Shown here one piece after another: positions 48,833 to 64,000 of a stretch of DNA of 64,000 nt (positions within the stretch are counted from its first letter, which is position 1; each line of letters starts with the position of its first letter). Location of the stretch: the NCBI GenBank assembly GCA_037957365.1, contig JARHVA010000316.1, forward strand, positions 5,243,501-5,307,500. The letters run 5' to 3'. The notes beneath the pieces were generated by a model that ran no database searches, was not told the DNA's origin, and was given only the letters and a program-made list of their open reading frames with translations. The stretch comes from Torreya grandis. Taxonomy: Eukaryota; Streptophyta; Pinopsida; Cupressales; Taxaceae. A program made the position numbers and the translations under genes.

Positions 48833-49404
48833 ACTTTGATGGGAAACACAAGAAGTTAACATGCAAAATAAAAATGCTTTGCATGTTCATCGATGCATAA
48901 CAGAGGTGTGTGGTAGGCATTGTGACAACTGGTGGTGGTCATGGTGTCTCCTGCCTTTTTTTAGACTGCAATATGTGTTAGGGTAAGCAATTCAATAAGT
49001 GTTGTGTGAGTAAGCAAATGTTTATTGTGTTGTATTTGGGCATTAATTTTTTCATATGGTACATATTGTAGACTTCAGTGGATATACATGTCAGTTTGTT
49101 TCTTTCAAAATTATCGTATATTTTATTCGATCTAACATTAAATTCTCATATATTTTTTAAAGTTTTCTTGGGAACAATTTGTTATCCATAGGTGTAAGAA
49201 AGTTTATCTCACTCATTTAATTTTCATGGCCTTCCCTGCACAATCCACTCTACTAAGCCTCTTTTCCTAATAAACTGTAAAATTAAAACTATTTTAGAAT
49301 ATATTTCATATATATTATATATAACCTATGTTTTGTAAACACAAAATGATAATAAAGTGTCTATATTGGTAAGATGGATTCTATAAAGTAAGAGACTATA
49401 AATT
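48833..49404. other. Target-site duplication, right copy, then unassigned DNA
   Basis: Bases 48833-48837 are the second acttt. The rest continues the sequence interrupted by Copia-2. No gene was recognised. Confidence 0.7.
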
Positions 49405-49966
49405 TATAATTATATCTTACTCAAAACTAATGATTGTTAACTTATCAATGTTTCTCACTATCATCATTTAGATATTTCACTGATTTCATGCATTTTGAAT
49501 TTAACCCTACAAAATTTACCTCGTTCATCTTTAATAATTTAAATTTGCTTACAGTGGACTCTAAATATCCCAAACTCCTCTCGTTGTTAACTCGGCCTAC
49601 CTCAAACTATGTATACTTAATTTAATATGACAGTGAATCTCCCAATCCCTATAAAATTGTTCTCTATTAATAAAATAGATTTCTTAAATAAAAAAAAAGT
49701 AAATCAATAATTACACTTAACTCAAAACCCATAATTGCTAACTTACCTTTGCTTCTCTCTATCATTATCTACCCAACCTTGAAATATTGCACATGTTTCA
49801 TAGACGTTGCCAGGTTCATTCTTGATGCTCCATATTTGCTTCCAATGGACTATAAGTGTCCTGGGCTCCTCTCTTTGATAACTCCTCCTAACTCAGACTT
49901 TGTGTACCCATTTTAATATGATGTTGAAGCCCCTTGGCCCTGTGAACTTGTTCTTTATCTTCCCTA
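49405..49966. repeat. About 300-bp tandem duplication, diverged
   Basis: Units of about 49405-49675 and 49706-49966 share ctcaaaac, gttcat.tttaat-like, tttgctt.ca.tggact, aactc.gcct.cct.aact and tttaatatga. The period is about 300 at the start and 290 at the end. The second unit is clearly more GC-rich. Confidence 0.8.
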
Positions 49967-50659
49967 ATCTTCTTAACAAGCTCAGATCCTATCGAGGCAC
50001 CTGGAAACATATGTTTTTTATATTTTTTCCTCCGTTTAAATGTTGATATGTAGGTAGGGTGCAAAGGTTCAGCTGCTGACACGTGGGTAGGTTGCAGGAG
50101 CGGTATCATCCACAGACCCATGCGTTTTGAAGGGGACTGGGATGGGTGGCGGTCTATGGTAATTTTGACGGCAACAAACTGACATTTGTACCCAACGAAC
50201 TGGACGGCCATTGATAGATAGTGTAGCTTTGGCTTGTGGGTCTTCCAGCGGCGGTCACTGCAGATCCTACCTTCTATGTATTTTTAGACTAAAGGAATCC
50301 AATTTTGATGAATGAGAGAGTCTGTTGGGATTGACATTTATTTTTTATCACTGAAATCGATATTAGTTCCTGGACATAACACTTTATAACAATAAAAATT
50401 ATAAATACTACCTGTGAAGTCAGATTCATCACAAAGACAAGTATTAAAAATTAAAAAAAATACATGGTTGATATTTGTGATTTTATAAAATAATTTCCAC
50501 CGAGAATCCATTGAGCTTCAAAACTATTTTTATTACGTTTGTTTAAATTTACAGTGACAAACCTCCAATTTAACAATACAAAGGGAGGAAGCAACAAAGC
50601 AAGAATGGAAAAATAATCAGAAGGGAATGGCGTTGGTTACACGAGGATAAACAACAGTA
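49967..50659. other. GC-richer unassigned DNA with a G-box
   Basis: Bases 49967-50290 are unusually GC-rich for the window and include cacgtggg at 50080-50087, a G-box/ABRE-like core. A 107-codon minus-strand frame (50211-49888) crosses it but has no recognisable domain. Such composition may mark an old promoter or gene edge. Confidence 0.3.
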
Positions 50660-50785
50660 TCAGAATGGCCCATAATCATCTTCCACTTTGGGATCAAGGA
50701 ACAAGTAAACCAAAGCCCTCGTAGGCCATTCCATGATGGAAGCCACCAAGAATGTACTGAACCCTAGCGTGGGACCAACCACCTT
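50660..50785 (-). other. Exon-like 41-codon frame, unidentified
   Basis: On the minus strand the frame from 50785 to the stop at 50660 reads KVVGPTLGFSTFLVASIMEW then PTRALVYLFLDPKVEDDYGP and F. It has balanced composition, one hydrophobic helix-like segment and an acidic end, unlike the AT-driven frames nearby, and CpG is richer here. There is no ATG at its start. A splice-acceptor-like tgcag precedes it, but the phase is not consistent with a simple reading. It may be the last exon of a small membrane-protein gene, or chance. Confidence 0.2.
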
Positions 50786-51305
50786 TTACCTGCACGGATT
50801 ATCGTGTGTGTCGCATTGCTTACATAACAGAAATCCCACTCCCATATTGATGACTGTTTAAAACTCGTTTATTTAGACCATGATTGCCTCTACAAATATG
50901 TATATGTTATAATAATGTGCAATTACTTCATCTTGATTTTCAGAAATAATGAAAAGAGAGTTCAAACAGAGTATATATAGAAAAGAAACAAGATATGAGA
51001 TGGCAATAGGCCTATTGTTCTTCAACACATAACAATAAAATAGTGTAAACGTTGGTCGGTTGACATTACGGGTGTCAAACTTTACCTTTTCATGATAAAA
51101 AATACACGTTTGTCCAATGAATTTGTTTATGGGGTCCGTTTCACCAACGAGTATGCCTTGCCCATATTTCAAAGTAAAGTATCAATAGAAGTTAAATAAT
51201 AAAACATAAAAATATATATTATTTATATATATATAAATCGATAGATTATTATTGATAGGTTATATTTAATGTTGGTAATATGATAGTAGAGGGTAATGTT
51301 ATATC
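50786..51305. other. Unassigned DNA
   Basis: A 99-codon minus-strand frame (51172-50873) has no recognised motif and its second half is generic hydrophobic. Nothing else was seen. Confidence 0.4.
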
Positions 51306-53850
<2,545 letters not shown>

Positions 53851-54809
53851 ATGAAACACACCTCATGACAAAAAACCAAATTTTTTGTTTGCTTACTATA
53901 TTTGTACAAAGAAAAACCCAATAATAAATGGAATGTATCTAAATATTTGGATATGATATAATCCATAGCTAAGGTTATAATTTACTTAATGACATTACTT
54001 TTGAATAAAAGATAGGATTACTCAAGTGCTATAAATTGAAGAAGAATCTTTAATAAAAACCACGCAATAGGGTTAATACACAATTATCTTAAGATCTATA
54101 GCCATTTAAACCATACACAACATTGAGTAATACCCTAGGAGAGACAACCACCATTACCTAGACTAAACCAGAATACAATACCATAATAATTTAATTTAAG
54201 CTAAAATTTTGAAAATTATCTTCTTCTTCATTTATATCAAGAGTTCCAATCCCAATGAGTCTCCAAGGTATCCAATCCCTGGTCTTAGATATATTTATAT
54301 CAAGAGTTCTAATTTATAATAGGGAGTGGTGAGAAAAGTCTATGTACTTAATGATCAGCTAAAAATTATAGAGTTAAGAGATAAAATAGCTATTCAATGA
54401 TAAAATCATGTAGACAAAATTTCATCAATAAGATAAGATATATTACATAGGCAAAATGAATGACTTAGCATAATTCTCTAGACACACTCATAGATAAATT
54501 ATTCTCAATTTTAGAATTATACTCCTTGATACCACACATTTTATTACATTATTGTTAAATTAAGGATAACTTATTCAAATTAAAAGAGAGGCTACCAATT
54601 CCAAAACTAATATTTACAACTGCTTAAACCTATCATAAGGATTATCAAGCTTATATTTATTGCATGAGTTTATCATTTAAATACAACCCTCAAGAGGACA
54701 ATCCTCCATACCACTTCCATCCACAACAATTCACTAATCTTTCAATCTCTATTTACTTGTGTCAAAGAGAGAACATAATTCTTATGTAGAGCATTGTTAT
54801 AAATCAAAT
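53851..54809. other. Unassigned AT-rich DNA
   Basis: No coding frame or repeat was recognised. Confidence 0.5.
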
Positions 54810-56625
54810 GTGCATGATTGAAAGGGTGATTCAAGCCCTCTTAACTTGAGCCATGCAAATGGATTTATCTTAGGCTATGAGTGACCTTTGAGTGGATAAA
54901 ACCTCTAGGTTATAAGTCTAACTCCCCTTGATTTATCAATCAGGCTCTTCTATACTACTATCTTGCAAGAAAAGGTAGAAGGATAAAATGAAAGAAAACT
55001 AATTAAAAGGGAGATACGCCAAATAAGTTGATCACTACCAACCAATTACATTTTCACATGTATACCAAGAGAGTAACCTTAAAATACACTACTCTTAATG
55101 TTAATCTCTCACATAAGAACATCAATATGGAGGTTGTGATAGATGTATGGTTTAGAAGAACTAATCAAGATGTCATAAAATGACACTAATGAATATAAAA
55201 TATCACTCAACCCTAACACTTAACTTGAGCACTTCACATGACTCGAAAAATAATATTTACAATTGCATATAGGTGTTAGAAAAGGACAACATGCCAAGGA
55301 AGTTGAGTTAATCACTTGATAAGAACAACTATTCATTCACACACACTAAGTATAGTCATAAGTTGAGGTAAAACCAATAATTTCTCATTGATCAAAGGAA
55401 TATAAATGGGTAGGGATTCACCATACCTAGGTGGAGGATAAATACAAAGCCAAAACACATCTCAATTTATAGAGAATGATAGTATAAGAGAGAAAGGAGA
55501 ATAGAAGAGAGAGGTTGGTAAGTGTCTTTCATGAGTTAAAATTAAGAAGAATGTTGAATAATAGTTTCATCATGTCTCCAAAGACGTGTTTCTTCCTTAA
55601 AGACACATCTTCTTCCACATGGTGTAGGAGTCTTCATATTTTCTTGACACATTATTTTTATTCTTCAAACTACCCTTATCTTGGATTAGAGAGTGACAAG
55701 TGGCAGTATTTAGTCATCAAGTCATCTTTAACTATCTCTTGATCTATTCTTAATACCTTTCATTAGTTTTATAATCTCTTAATATTGACATTGTAATGAT
55801 GTTACACCTCTTAGGTGTCTTTAAGCCTAGTTGGTCTTACTACGTCTATCTTTCCCAAATGGATCAAATCTTGACTTTGTCTTCATGACTATAATCAATC
55901 TCTTTGAAATGTTTCTTTTAGTCATAACAAACATGAATAAACCCATTTAGATCCATAAAACACTCCCCAAGACCTCATCTTGCACCAAAATCTTTCGGTT
56001 TTCTTTAATTCCTTGTAGCTTTGAAAACATAAAATAGTTCCTTATGTAGGACAATGTATAGATGATATTTGAAAAATAATTTTTTTTTGACACCCAATAT
56101 GCCCTTACAGCTCTATTCCAAATTTCATGACCTTACACCAACTGAAAGTACACTTATTTACATATTTTATCTCTCCAATTAAGACGCCACTATGCCTCGA
56201 GGCCTAGAAAATAAGTTTTGGCTCTAATATTCTCCCACACATGTGAAACTTTCAATAAGTGTTTGATTCAATTTTCCTACCCCATGGGCATGATCTATGC
56301 CAAATTTGGGATTTTATATACATTGTACCTGTAGATGTGCCAACCAATAGCATTGGAAGGTGCTCGAAGGATTAGAAAGGTCATTCATGTCATTTAGAGG
56401 ATAACTAAATCTATCTCAAGGCATTATATTGATCTTTACTCTCATTTGGTTACTTCTAGTCTCTTTGGAAATGTGTGAGTGCATTTCACTCTTAAGGATA
56501 ATACATAAAATGTGGGGCATCAATTAACTAAGTAACGAGACAAATTTAAAGTATAGTAGTTCTCTTACCATCCCCAATGAGCTTGAGTAACCATACAAAC
56601 CTTCCATGTTATTCAATGTCATCCT
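54810..56625 (-). repeat. LTR-like repeat A (diverged partner of 57530-59325)
   Basis: It aligns by eye with 57530-59325 over about 1.8 kb. Shared pieces include acatgccaaggaag, gtttctcattgatcaaagga, aaatgggtag, tgtgccaaccaat..cat.ggaaggtg and cataaa.t.gggcatcaat.aacta. The first 0.6 kb also recalls the Tat LTR in layout (a block with gtagttcaagcc, then ...taccta...gtgga..at.aca..g.caaa). The minus orientation is inferred from that resemblance only. Confidence 0.6.
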
Positions 56626-57529
56626 TAATATGTATGGGACTATCCATTTGAGAATAAAATCAATATAAAATGATGTCAACTATTTGTTCAATTATTGAAA
56701 ATAAAAAAAAATGCACCCTGTGTTGCATAATTTATGGTTAAGAACATCCAACATGGAGGGAAGAAATAGTGAAATAGTAAATAATCTATTTAATGCCTTT
56801 AAATCAATAGGCAATCAAAGTCTTAAAAAATATATTAATCTGGAAAAATGAGTAATAATGGAATATATGGCGAGTAAGTCAACATCTAAAGCTCGAATTC
56901 TTAGTGAAACAATAAAATCCTTCAAATTAAATAGAAAAATTCTAATAAATGTCATATAAAGAAGAAAAAGGATTTATGACCCTCCACTCACTAATTATTA
57001 GGCATCTAGTGGTATACTTCCATGAAAAGATAAGTTATTGGTTAAAGGAGAAAGACATTTGATTGAAATATTTTGGCATGAAAACAAAAGGGTCTCATCT
57101 AATGTAAAAGATATTCTTAGAAAAATAGAATGCTCGAACATATGGGAGTCACATTCAAAACATTTTTTATACATAATCCAAATATAATTTTATAAAATGT
57201 TTATTAAAAAATCAAATCACCCATTGATAATTAGCCAAAGTTAATTTGAGATGTGTAAGCCTTTTTATGTTAGAAATAAACTAAACCTGCACCACATGTT
57301 GTTGCAGGGCACATGTTGAATTTTTTATGCATTTTGATGTCTTTTGTCATATATGCTGCAATTTACATGCTAAAAATATTATGCAAGAATTTATGGTGTC
57401 TTCTCCACCTAATAAATCAAGAGAATTAATCTAAAGTGTTTTCTATCAAAGACTTGAGGGATAGTTGTTTTCACGAAACAATGTTTAGAATGAATATGTA
57501 ACTATTATCAACTAAATATGCACCCTTTG
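56626..57529. other. Short interior between two LTR-like repeats
   Basis: About 0.9 kb of AT-rich sequence. No gag, pol or other coding domain was seen. Confidence 0.45.
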
Positions 57530-59325
57530 GAAGGTAGTTCAAGCCTTCCAAATTTGGAATAACATGGAATCACTTCAGGGTTGGAATAAAGTGCTAGCTC
57601 CTATTGATGAATCACTTAGGCTCAAACACTAATCTACCACCTACTAGGAAAATGAAGATAAACCTATTCTAAAATGGGTGATGCACAAAATATGAATGTA
57701 CCACTACCAACTAGCTGAAAATTCACTTCAAACATGGCAGTAACCTATAACAAAACACTACCCCAAATCTACCTCTCTCCATCAATATTTCTCATGAAGG
57801 TTATTAAGAATGCATGGGATATGACGACTAGTCAAGAGGTCATGAAATGAAACTAATATAAAAATAACTCAATCAACATTTCACGCTCCATTTTGGACAC
57901 TACAAGAGAGCTAAAAAAATGATTCCATATTGAACATGAATGCAAGAAAGGATAAACATGCCAAGGAAGCAAGACTATGACATAACAAAGTCAACTAATA
58001 AGGCACACACATTGAAACCAATCAAGGTATGAGGTAAAATAGAAGTTTCTCATTGATCAAAGGATTAAAAATGGGTAGCTTTATCCACACCCAATTGGAA
58101 GATACCAACATAGCCTATTAATGATTAAAATATAAAGAAATGTGAGAGAGAAGCATAGAAAAGTGTAGGCTAGAGTAAGACAAGTGTCTTAGGAGAGAGT
58201 TACAACAAGAAATAATTATTAAATTGTCACCTCGGGTCTACAAGGACAAGTGTTGGTCTCTTTAAGATGTTCTTCTCCAAGTGGCATGGAAGTTTGAGAC
58301 CTTGCTTGACACGTTGCCTTACTCTTCAAATTTTCCCTTTGCCTTGTCTTGTGAAATTAAAAGTGGATTCATTCATGGTCAAGTCATGTAGAACTAATAT
58401 TCTTATTTGTTCTTGACACTTTTTATCTAATTTTTGAAGGTTCCCTTTGACACATTATTGTATTCTATTGCTAGGTGTCTTGAAGTCTCTTTGTCTCACT
58501 AGCCACTTTGTCTTACAAGTGTCAAATATTAAATTAATCTTCAATAAGGAATTATCTTTCTATGGATATCCTACTCACATCATATCATACATATAAAAAA
58601 TCATTTGGAGCTCTCAAACTACATTCAAGGTTACATTTTTCATCAAATGTTCTCATGTGGCCTCATTCCTTGTAACCCTCAAAATGTGTAAACTTACTTG
58701 TGTATAAGAATGTATGAAGTCACTTAGGAAAATGAGTACATATTTGAGGAACCAATATCCTCTTACATCTATATTCCAAGTTTCATATCCTAACTTTGAG
58801 TTAAAGTCTCCTTTTTAGCTCATTCTCTCTCCTCAATTAGGCCTCCTTGCCTAGAAATTAAGTTTTGTCTCTATAGGATTCCCACACATATGAAACAATA
58901 AATAAACATGTGATTGAGTTTAAGTACCTCTTGAATATATTCCTTGTCAAATTTGAGCTCCTGACACCTTGTATGAACCTTCTAGGCATGCTTATGATAA
59001 GTTTCTCTAGCCCTATTCCATACATTGTACTTACATGTGTGCCAACCAATGACATGGGAAGGTGATAAATAGAGTTAGGAAGGTAATTTAGGTCCTTAGG
59101 AAGATGAATAAATGCATATTAAGGAATTATAATGATCTTATCTATCATTAAGTTACTTTTGGCCTCTTTGGTAGCCTGTGAGTGCCTTACACTTTTAAGA
59201 ATTACTCATAAAACTAGGGTCATCAATCAACTAACCAAGGAAAAAAATTGGAAGAACACAAGATATCCTACCATCCAAAATGATCTTGGGTTACCATGAA
59301 AACCCTTTATACTATTCTAAGTAAG
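57530..59325 (-). repeat. LTR-like repeat B
   Basis: Partner of repeat A. Its start, gcaccctttggaaggtagttcaagcc, resembles the start of the Tat LTR at 20235 (acccttgtagaggtagttcaagcc). From 58513 on it is also part of the younger 1,369-bp tandem duplication. Confidence 0.6.
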
Positions 59326-59881
59326 AAAAAGTGCATCTAAGGAAGATAACACATTATTTTATGAGGTTAAGAAGAGCTGAGACTTGAAGGTGGTGTTTTG
59401 ATGTTTGGTTTTGATTCTAAGCACCCCAAGAAAGTTTGTAATAGAAAAAATGACTTATTCTCATGGTAATTTTATGATTCTTCTCCTTCAAACCTATTGA
59501 ATCTTCCATTGACTCATGTTAGGGTTTAAGAACATGTCAATGCTAATGACCTTAGCTGACTATGTTTGAGACTTTTCTTCTCTATTACAGGATCTATAAA
59601 CTCATTGTTGGTTTATTGGAGGTCTCTATCACGTCTACTTATATCCTTTATGGTTCCCTTTCACCATAAATAATAATATTCACATGACTATTTATACAAG
59701 TCTGCGCATGTGGCCTTAGGCTTACAAAGCTTAAGATATCTACATTGGTGCCACTTTCGCTTACCTTGAAGCTCATGTGGGGTCATAATGACATTAGCAA
59801 CACATTATAATGTGATTTATTATTCATATATACCTCATCTCTCTCAAAACAATATAAATATTTCATTCTACACAAGCATGT
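58513..59881. repeat. 1,369-bp tandem duplication, first unit
   Basis: The unit starts ttacaagtgtcaaatatt and is followed directly by a second copy at 59882. By eye the two differ at about 15 single bases and one 2-base indel, about 1 percent. Confidence 0.97.
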
Positions 59882-61250
59882 TTACAAGTGTCAAATATTA
59901 AATTAATCTTCAATAAGGAATTATATTTCTATGGATATCCTACTCACATCATATCATACATATAAAAAATCATTTGGAGCTCTCAAACTACATTCAAGGT
60001 TACATTTTTCATCGAATGTTCTCATTTGGCCTCATTCCTTGTAACCCTCAAAATGTGTAAACTTACTTGTGTATAAGAATGTATGAAGTCACTTAGGAAA
60101 ATGAGTACATATTTGAGGAACCAATATCCTCTTACATCTATATTCCAAGTTTCATATCCTAACTTTGAGTTGAAGTCTCTTTTTTAGCTCATTCTCTCTC
60201 CTCAATTAGGCCTCCTTGCCTAGAAATTAAGTTTTGTCTCTATAGGATTCCCACACATATGAAACAATAAATAAACATGTGATTGAGTTTAAGTACCTCT
60301 TGAATATATTCCTTGTCAAATTTGAGCTCCTGACACCTTGTATGAACCTTCTAGGCATGCTTATGATAAGTTTCTCTAGCCCTATTCCATACATTGTACT
60401 TACATGTGTGCCAACCAATGACATGGGAAGGTGATAAATAGAGTTAGGAATGTAATTTAGGTCCTTCGGAAGATTAATCAATGCATATTAAGGAATTATA
60501 ATGATCTTATCTATCATTAAGTTACTTTTGGCCTCTTTGGTAGCCTGTGAGTGCCTTACAATTTTAAGAATTACTCATAAAACTAGGGTCATCAATCAAC
60601 TAACCAAGGAAAAATTGGAAGAACACAAGATATCCTACCATCGAAAATGATCTTGGGTTACCATGAAAACCCTTTATACTATTCTAAGTAAGAAAAAGTG
60701 CATCTAAGGCAGATAACACATTATTTTATGAGGTTAAGAAGAGCTGAGACTTGAAGGTGGTGTTTTGATGTTTGGTTTTGATTCTAAGCACCCCAAGAAA
60801 GTTTTTAATAGAAAAAATGACTTATTCTCATGGTAATTTTATGATTCTTCTCCTTCAAACCTATTGAATCTTCCATTGACTCATGTTAGGGTTTAAGAAC
60901 ATGTCAATGCTAATGACCTTAGCTGACTATGTTTGAGACTTTTCTTCTCTATTACAGGATCTATAAACTCATTGTTGGTTTATTGGAGGTCTCTATCACA
61001 TCTACTTATATCCTTTATGGTTCCCTTTCACCATAAATAATAATATTCACATGACTATTTATACAAGTCTGCGCATGTGGCCTTAGGCTTACAAAGCTTA
61101 AGATATCTACATTGGTGCCACTTTCGCTTACCTTGAAGCTCATGTGGGGTCATAATGACATTAGCAACACATTATAATGTGATTTATTATTCATATATAC
61201 CTCATCTCTCTCAAAACAATATAAATATTTCATTCTACACAAGCATGTTT
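59882..61250. repeat. 1,369-bp tandem duplication, second unit
   Basis: The near-identical copy ends at aagcatgt, followed by ttataagtctactgg. The seven-of-eight match between ttacaagt (unit start) and ttataagt (after the unit) suggests a duplication mediated by short homology. The minus-strand frames 59055-58858 and 60481-60227 are the same chance frame in the two copies. Confidence 0.97.
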
Positions 61251-64000
61251 ATAAGTCTACTGGTTGAGTTTATGAGAGTTCTCTTTTGGATAGTTATTTG
61301 GGACCCCTGTGTTCACCATTACAAAATTCCTTGTGGGCCTCTTAATCTCTTTATATACTAACAAAAATATATTATTTATATAGTTTATTCAACAAGAAAC
61401 CTTTCAATATCTATCTATACAAATATTTGTATGATTTAATCTGATTGTATGACTGAGCTTCATGAATTCTTTAAAAATAAAGATCTTGCATTGTTACTTC
61501 TTGAGTACTATTGAAAACTTTTAGAGAATTAAATACACACTTATAATCATATAAAACTTAGTTTTAGGGTGAAACATTGACTCCTTATTTTGTTTTACAA
61601 ACCATCTATGGTTGCTCAGACCAACCTTTAGGTAATGAATTGATTGTGTTCTCGGAATGGGTTCCTTGGAGAACACTGTCTGATATTTTTAATATTACTA
61701 GTAGGTTACAATTTTAAAAAAAAAACTATGTATATTTATAAAATATAAAATCAAATAAAAACCTATCATCTACTCTTAAATTCTTTAAGATAAGTTTGTA
61801 TTTCATGTAGGCCTATAGATAGCTTTATATGCTTATATAACATCTTGACTAGGATGTAAATTTATCACACAGTATTTTCCTCCTATGTAGACTTATATCA
61901 ATAATCCATACTTTTCATCACCTTCAACCTTATTTTTTCTCTCAAATAACCATATCTAACATAAGAGTTGTTACATTTTATGTGGTAAAGGAGACTTACA
62001 TGTCTGCAGACCTATAGGTCTACCTTTTTTACACTTTAAGCACCTTTGGACCATGTATTCATTGAGGACAAGCCTCCAATATAATATAACATGTTTCATG
62101 GATTTAGAAACACTTTAAATATACATTTGAGTTTTTTCATACTCACTCTAATAAACTCCTTCTGATTCGTCACCACTTATAGTTTTAGAGGTGTTTGTTT
62201 AGCTTCCTAACTCATTTTCCTTCTCATGTTTGGTTGCTTCATTGAATGATGGAGATAAGTGTTAGGGATGAAGAAGAGAGTGATGAATTTAAATAATTCC
62301 ACACAAAGGATTCAAACACATTTAAAACTTTTATTTTACCTCTATGCTTATGGTAATGTACACATTGTAAAACAAACTAAACCATTGCATGTTGATTGAA
62401 GAAGGCAGTGTCAGACTGAGCATAGAGAAACATTGGTGGATATTAAAGGATTTATTTGGAAAGGAAACATGATAAATTATCCTAATAACATTATTATATC
62501 TATTAATTACCTTGAAACATCAATAAACCATTATCAACAACTTGAAAAACTGACTTGTGGATATGTTTTTTTTTATCATTTCTCAATGCTACACATGCCA
62601 ACCTAGTGAATGAAGGTGTAGTATGATTTTTTAAACATATAAGTATCCTTTACAATTTATTTCATGTATAAAATGAGTTCACACTTTCATATAAGTTGAA
62701 AAAGAATAAACCTATAGGGATTTGAGTCACATTTTGGCCCTTCTTGCTCTTAGGGATTATTCATAGATTTGGGGAACTCAATATGAAAACCAATACTATT
62801 AATATTAATTCCACTAATACCCCTATCTTTGGTCAAAATATTAGACCCCAAATCCACCTTTATGAACTATACCATTCACTTAAAAATGGACTTCATCAAC
62901 TTATGAAGAGAGGGATGGGAGAGAGAAAGAATATTTTGCCTTAATAAGACCAATGCAAGCTTCATTAGCATGAATATGAATTTTATAATATGAAAGGACA
63001 TTATGAAACAATTTTTACCTAAAAAATAATCTCCTAAAGTTGTACAAGTTCCTTAAATTCCATTCTTTGGTGTTGAAACACAAGATTATGACTAATTTGT
63101 GAATTTATGACATATGTGGAAGTTATGTAACTGATCCAAAAAATCTAGAAAGGGTGATTGCATATAATATTATCTTCAAGTGTTTTTTTCATAGGTTAAA
63201 ATTAGTTTAAAACATCATTTTCCCTCATTAAACTTACCTTACAGTCCACAAAAGAGCATTAAAATTTCTAAATCAACATGAAATGCTTAAACAAGGTGAT
63301 GAGGATTAAAATATGACTTTTAATAACACCTTGGCAGCTATGACACCACTTGACCAATTTTCATCACACCAAGACATGATTAGGCTAATGCAAATAAAGG
63401 CAAAGTGTTACTTCAATTTTTCCAAATAAACCTTAAATAATGCTAATAAGGGTTTAGAAATACTTTTTAGAGACCATATAAGGCATGAAAAGACTTTGCA
63501 CTAAATTATAAATAAATGACACTCAAATTTTCACATATAGGGGTTGACATTTTGACATTGGGGGTCAAAATTGGTCAACAGTAACAATTGTGGTGGTTTA
63601 TCAATTTTGACAAGATGTATACATGAAGAAATTTCACATGAATTTAGAAATCGAATAGTTGATTATAAAAATTAAAAATTGATATAGTATGTGTTATTTG
63701 ATAGAAAAGAGTCATAAATATGTGAGTTGGTTATGACAAAATTTTATGTATCTTATTTTATGTTTGAATTCAAGAAGAATATTATCTACCAATATGCAAG
63801 ACACACCCACAAATCAAACTGGTAAGATAATCAATTCAAGCTATGCAAGGATAACTTCCAAGTTGGCACCATTGTTTCAATTGTGGTATTTTTTGAGAAC
63901 TACACACTACAACCATAAAATGAGTTTCAATTCCAATACTATAATTTAATTCAAGTTGGAATTTTCATTCATATTACATTCAAACATGCACCTTATAACA
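61251..64000. other. Unassigned AT-rich DNA
   Basis: I see no recognisable gene, LTR or tandem repeat. Open frames of 60-68 codons (61155-61361, 62744-62944 and 63746-63949) carry no known motif. Confidence 0.5.

Noticed and set aside
49888..50211. 107-codon minus-strand frame
   Set aside because: It has no recognisable domain and lies in GC-rich DNA where stops are rarer. Kept only as a note on composition.
50873..51172. 99-codon minus-strand frame
   Set aside because: No motif; the hydrophobic end is typical of translated AT-rich DNA.
58858..60481. Two minus-strand frames sharing a 65-residue sequence
   Set aside because: The match only reflects the 1,369-bp tandem duplication. The diverged repeat A does not keep the frame, so there is no sign of protein constraint.

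Overview
This is a window of nuclear DNA from a large, repeat-rich plant genome. It is strongly AT-rich and CpG-poor. It is dominated by decayed LTR retrotransposons, all with plant-type domains, and carries relics of plant receptor-kinase and RING-H2 genes. The age of the repeats, a Tat-type element with LTRs near 4 kb and the scarcity of genes suggest a giant-genome seed plant, perhaps a gymnosperm. That taxonomic guess is inference. I see no intact host gene, no tRNA or rRNA gene and no CRISPR array.

Layout. 1-5736: a Ty3/Gypsy chromovirus on the + strand, with its 5' end off the window, a duplicated gag-protease segment, RT, RNase H, integrase, chromodomain and a probable 3' LTR. 5745-6712: a minus-strand plant mobile domain (PMD) relic abutting that LTR. 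7191-12085: a Ty1/Copia element (+) with a truncated 5' LTR, a tRNA-iMet primer site, a decayed gag-pol and a full 3' LTR. 12241-18640: tandem repeats, microsatellite and unassigned AT-rich DNA. 18640-20211: an unidentified decayed minus-strand coding region.

20212-33771: a Ty3/Gypsy Tat-lineage element on the minus strand, with LTRs of about 3.9 and 4.0 kb. Its inner order is gag, protease, a second (archaeal-type) RNase H, RT, RNase H, integrase. The extra RNase H lies before RT. 33772-43265: mostly unassigned DNA with a long ATT microsatellite, small tandem repeats and an ATL20/21/22-like RING-H2 pseudogene (38388-38885). 43266-43652: a lectin-receptor-like kinase pseudogene fragment in a CpG-richer patch. 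43915-48832: the youngest-looking element, a minus-strand Copia with paired LTRs, primer site, polypurine tract and a perfect 5-bp target duplication.

48838-64000: unassigned DNA with diverged tandem duplications, a dispersed repeat family around a 600-bp compound microsatellite, a pair of LTR-like repeats (about 54.8-56.6 and 57.5-59.3 kb) and a nearly identical tandem duplication of 1,369 bp (58513-61250).

The genes do not form a pathway. The window is a record of successive insertions and decay: the Tat element seems to split an older coding relic, the chromovirus LTR abuts the PMD relic, and the young Copia landed close to the kinase relic. Reading frames were followed by eye through stops and frameshifts, so internal domain borders are good to a few tens of bases, while LTR ends were read more exactly.
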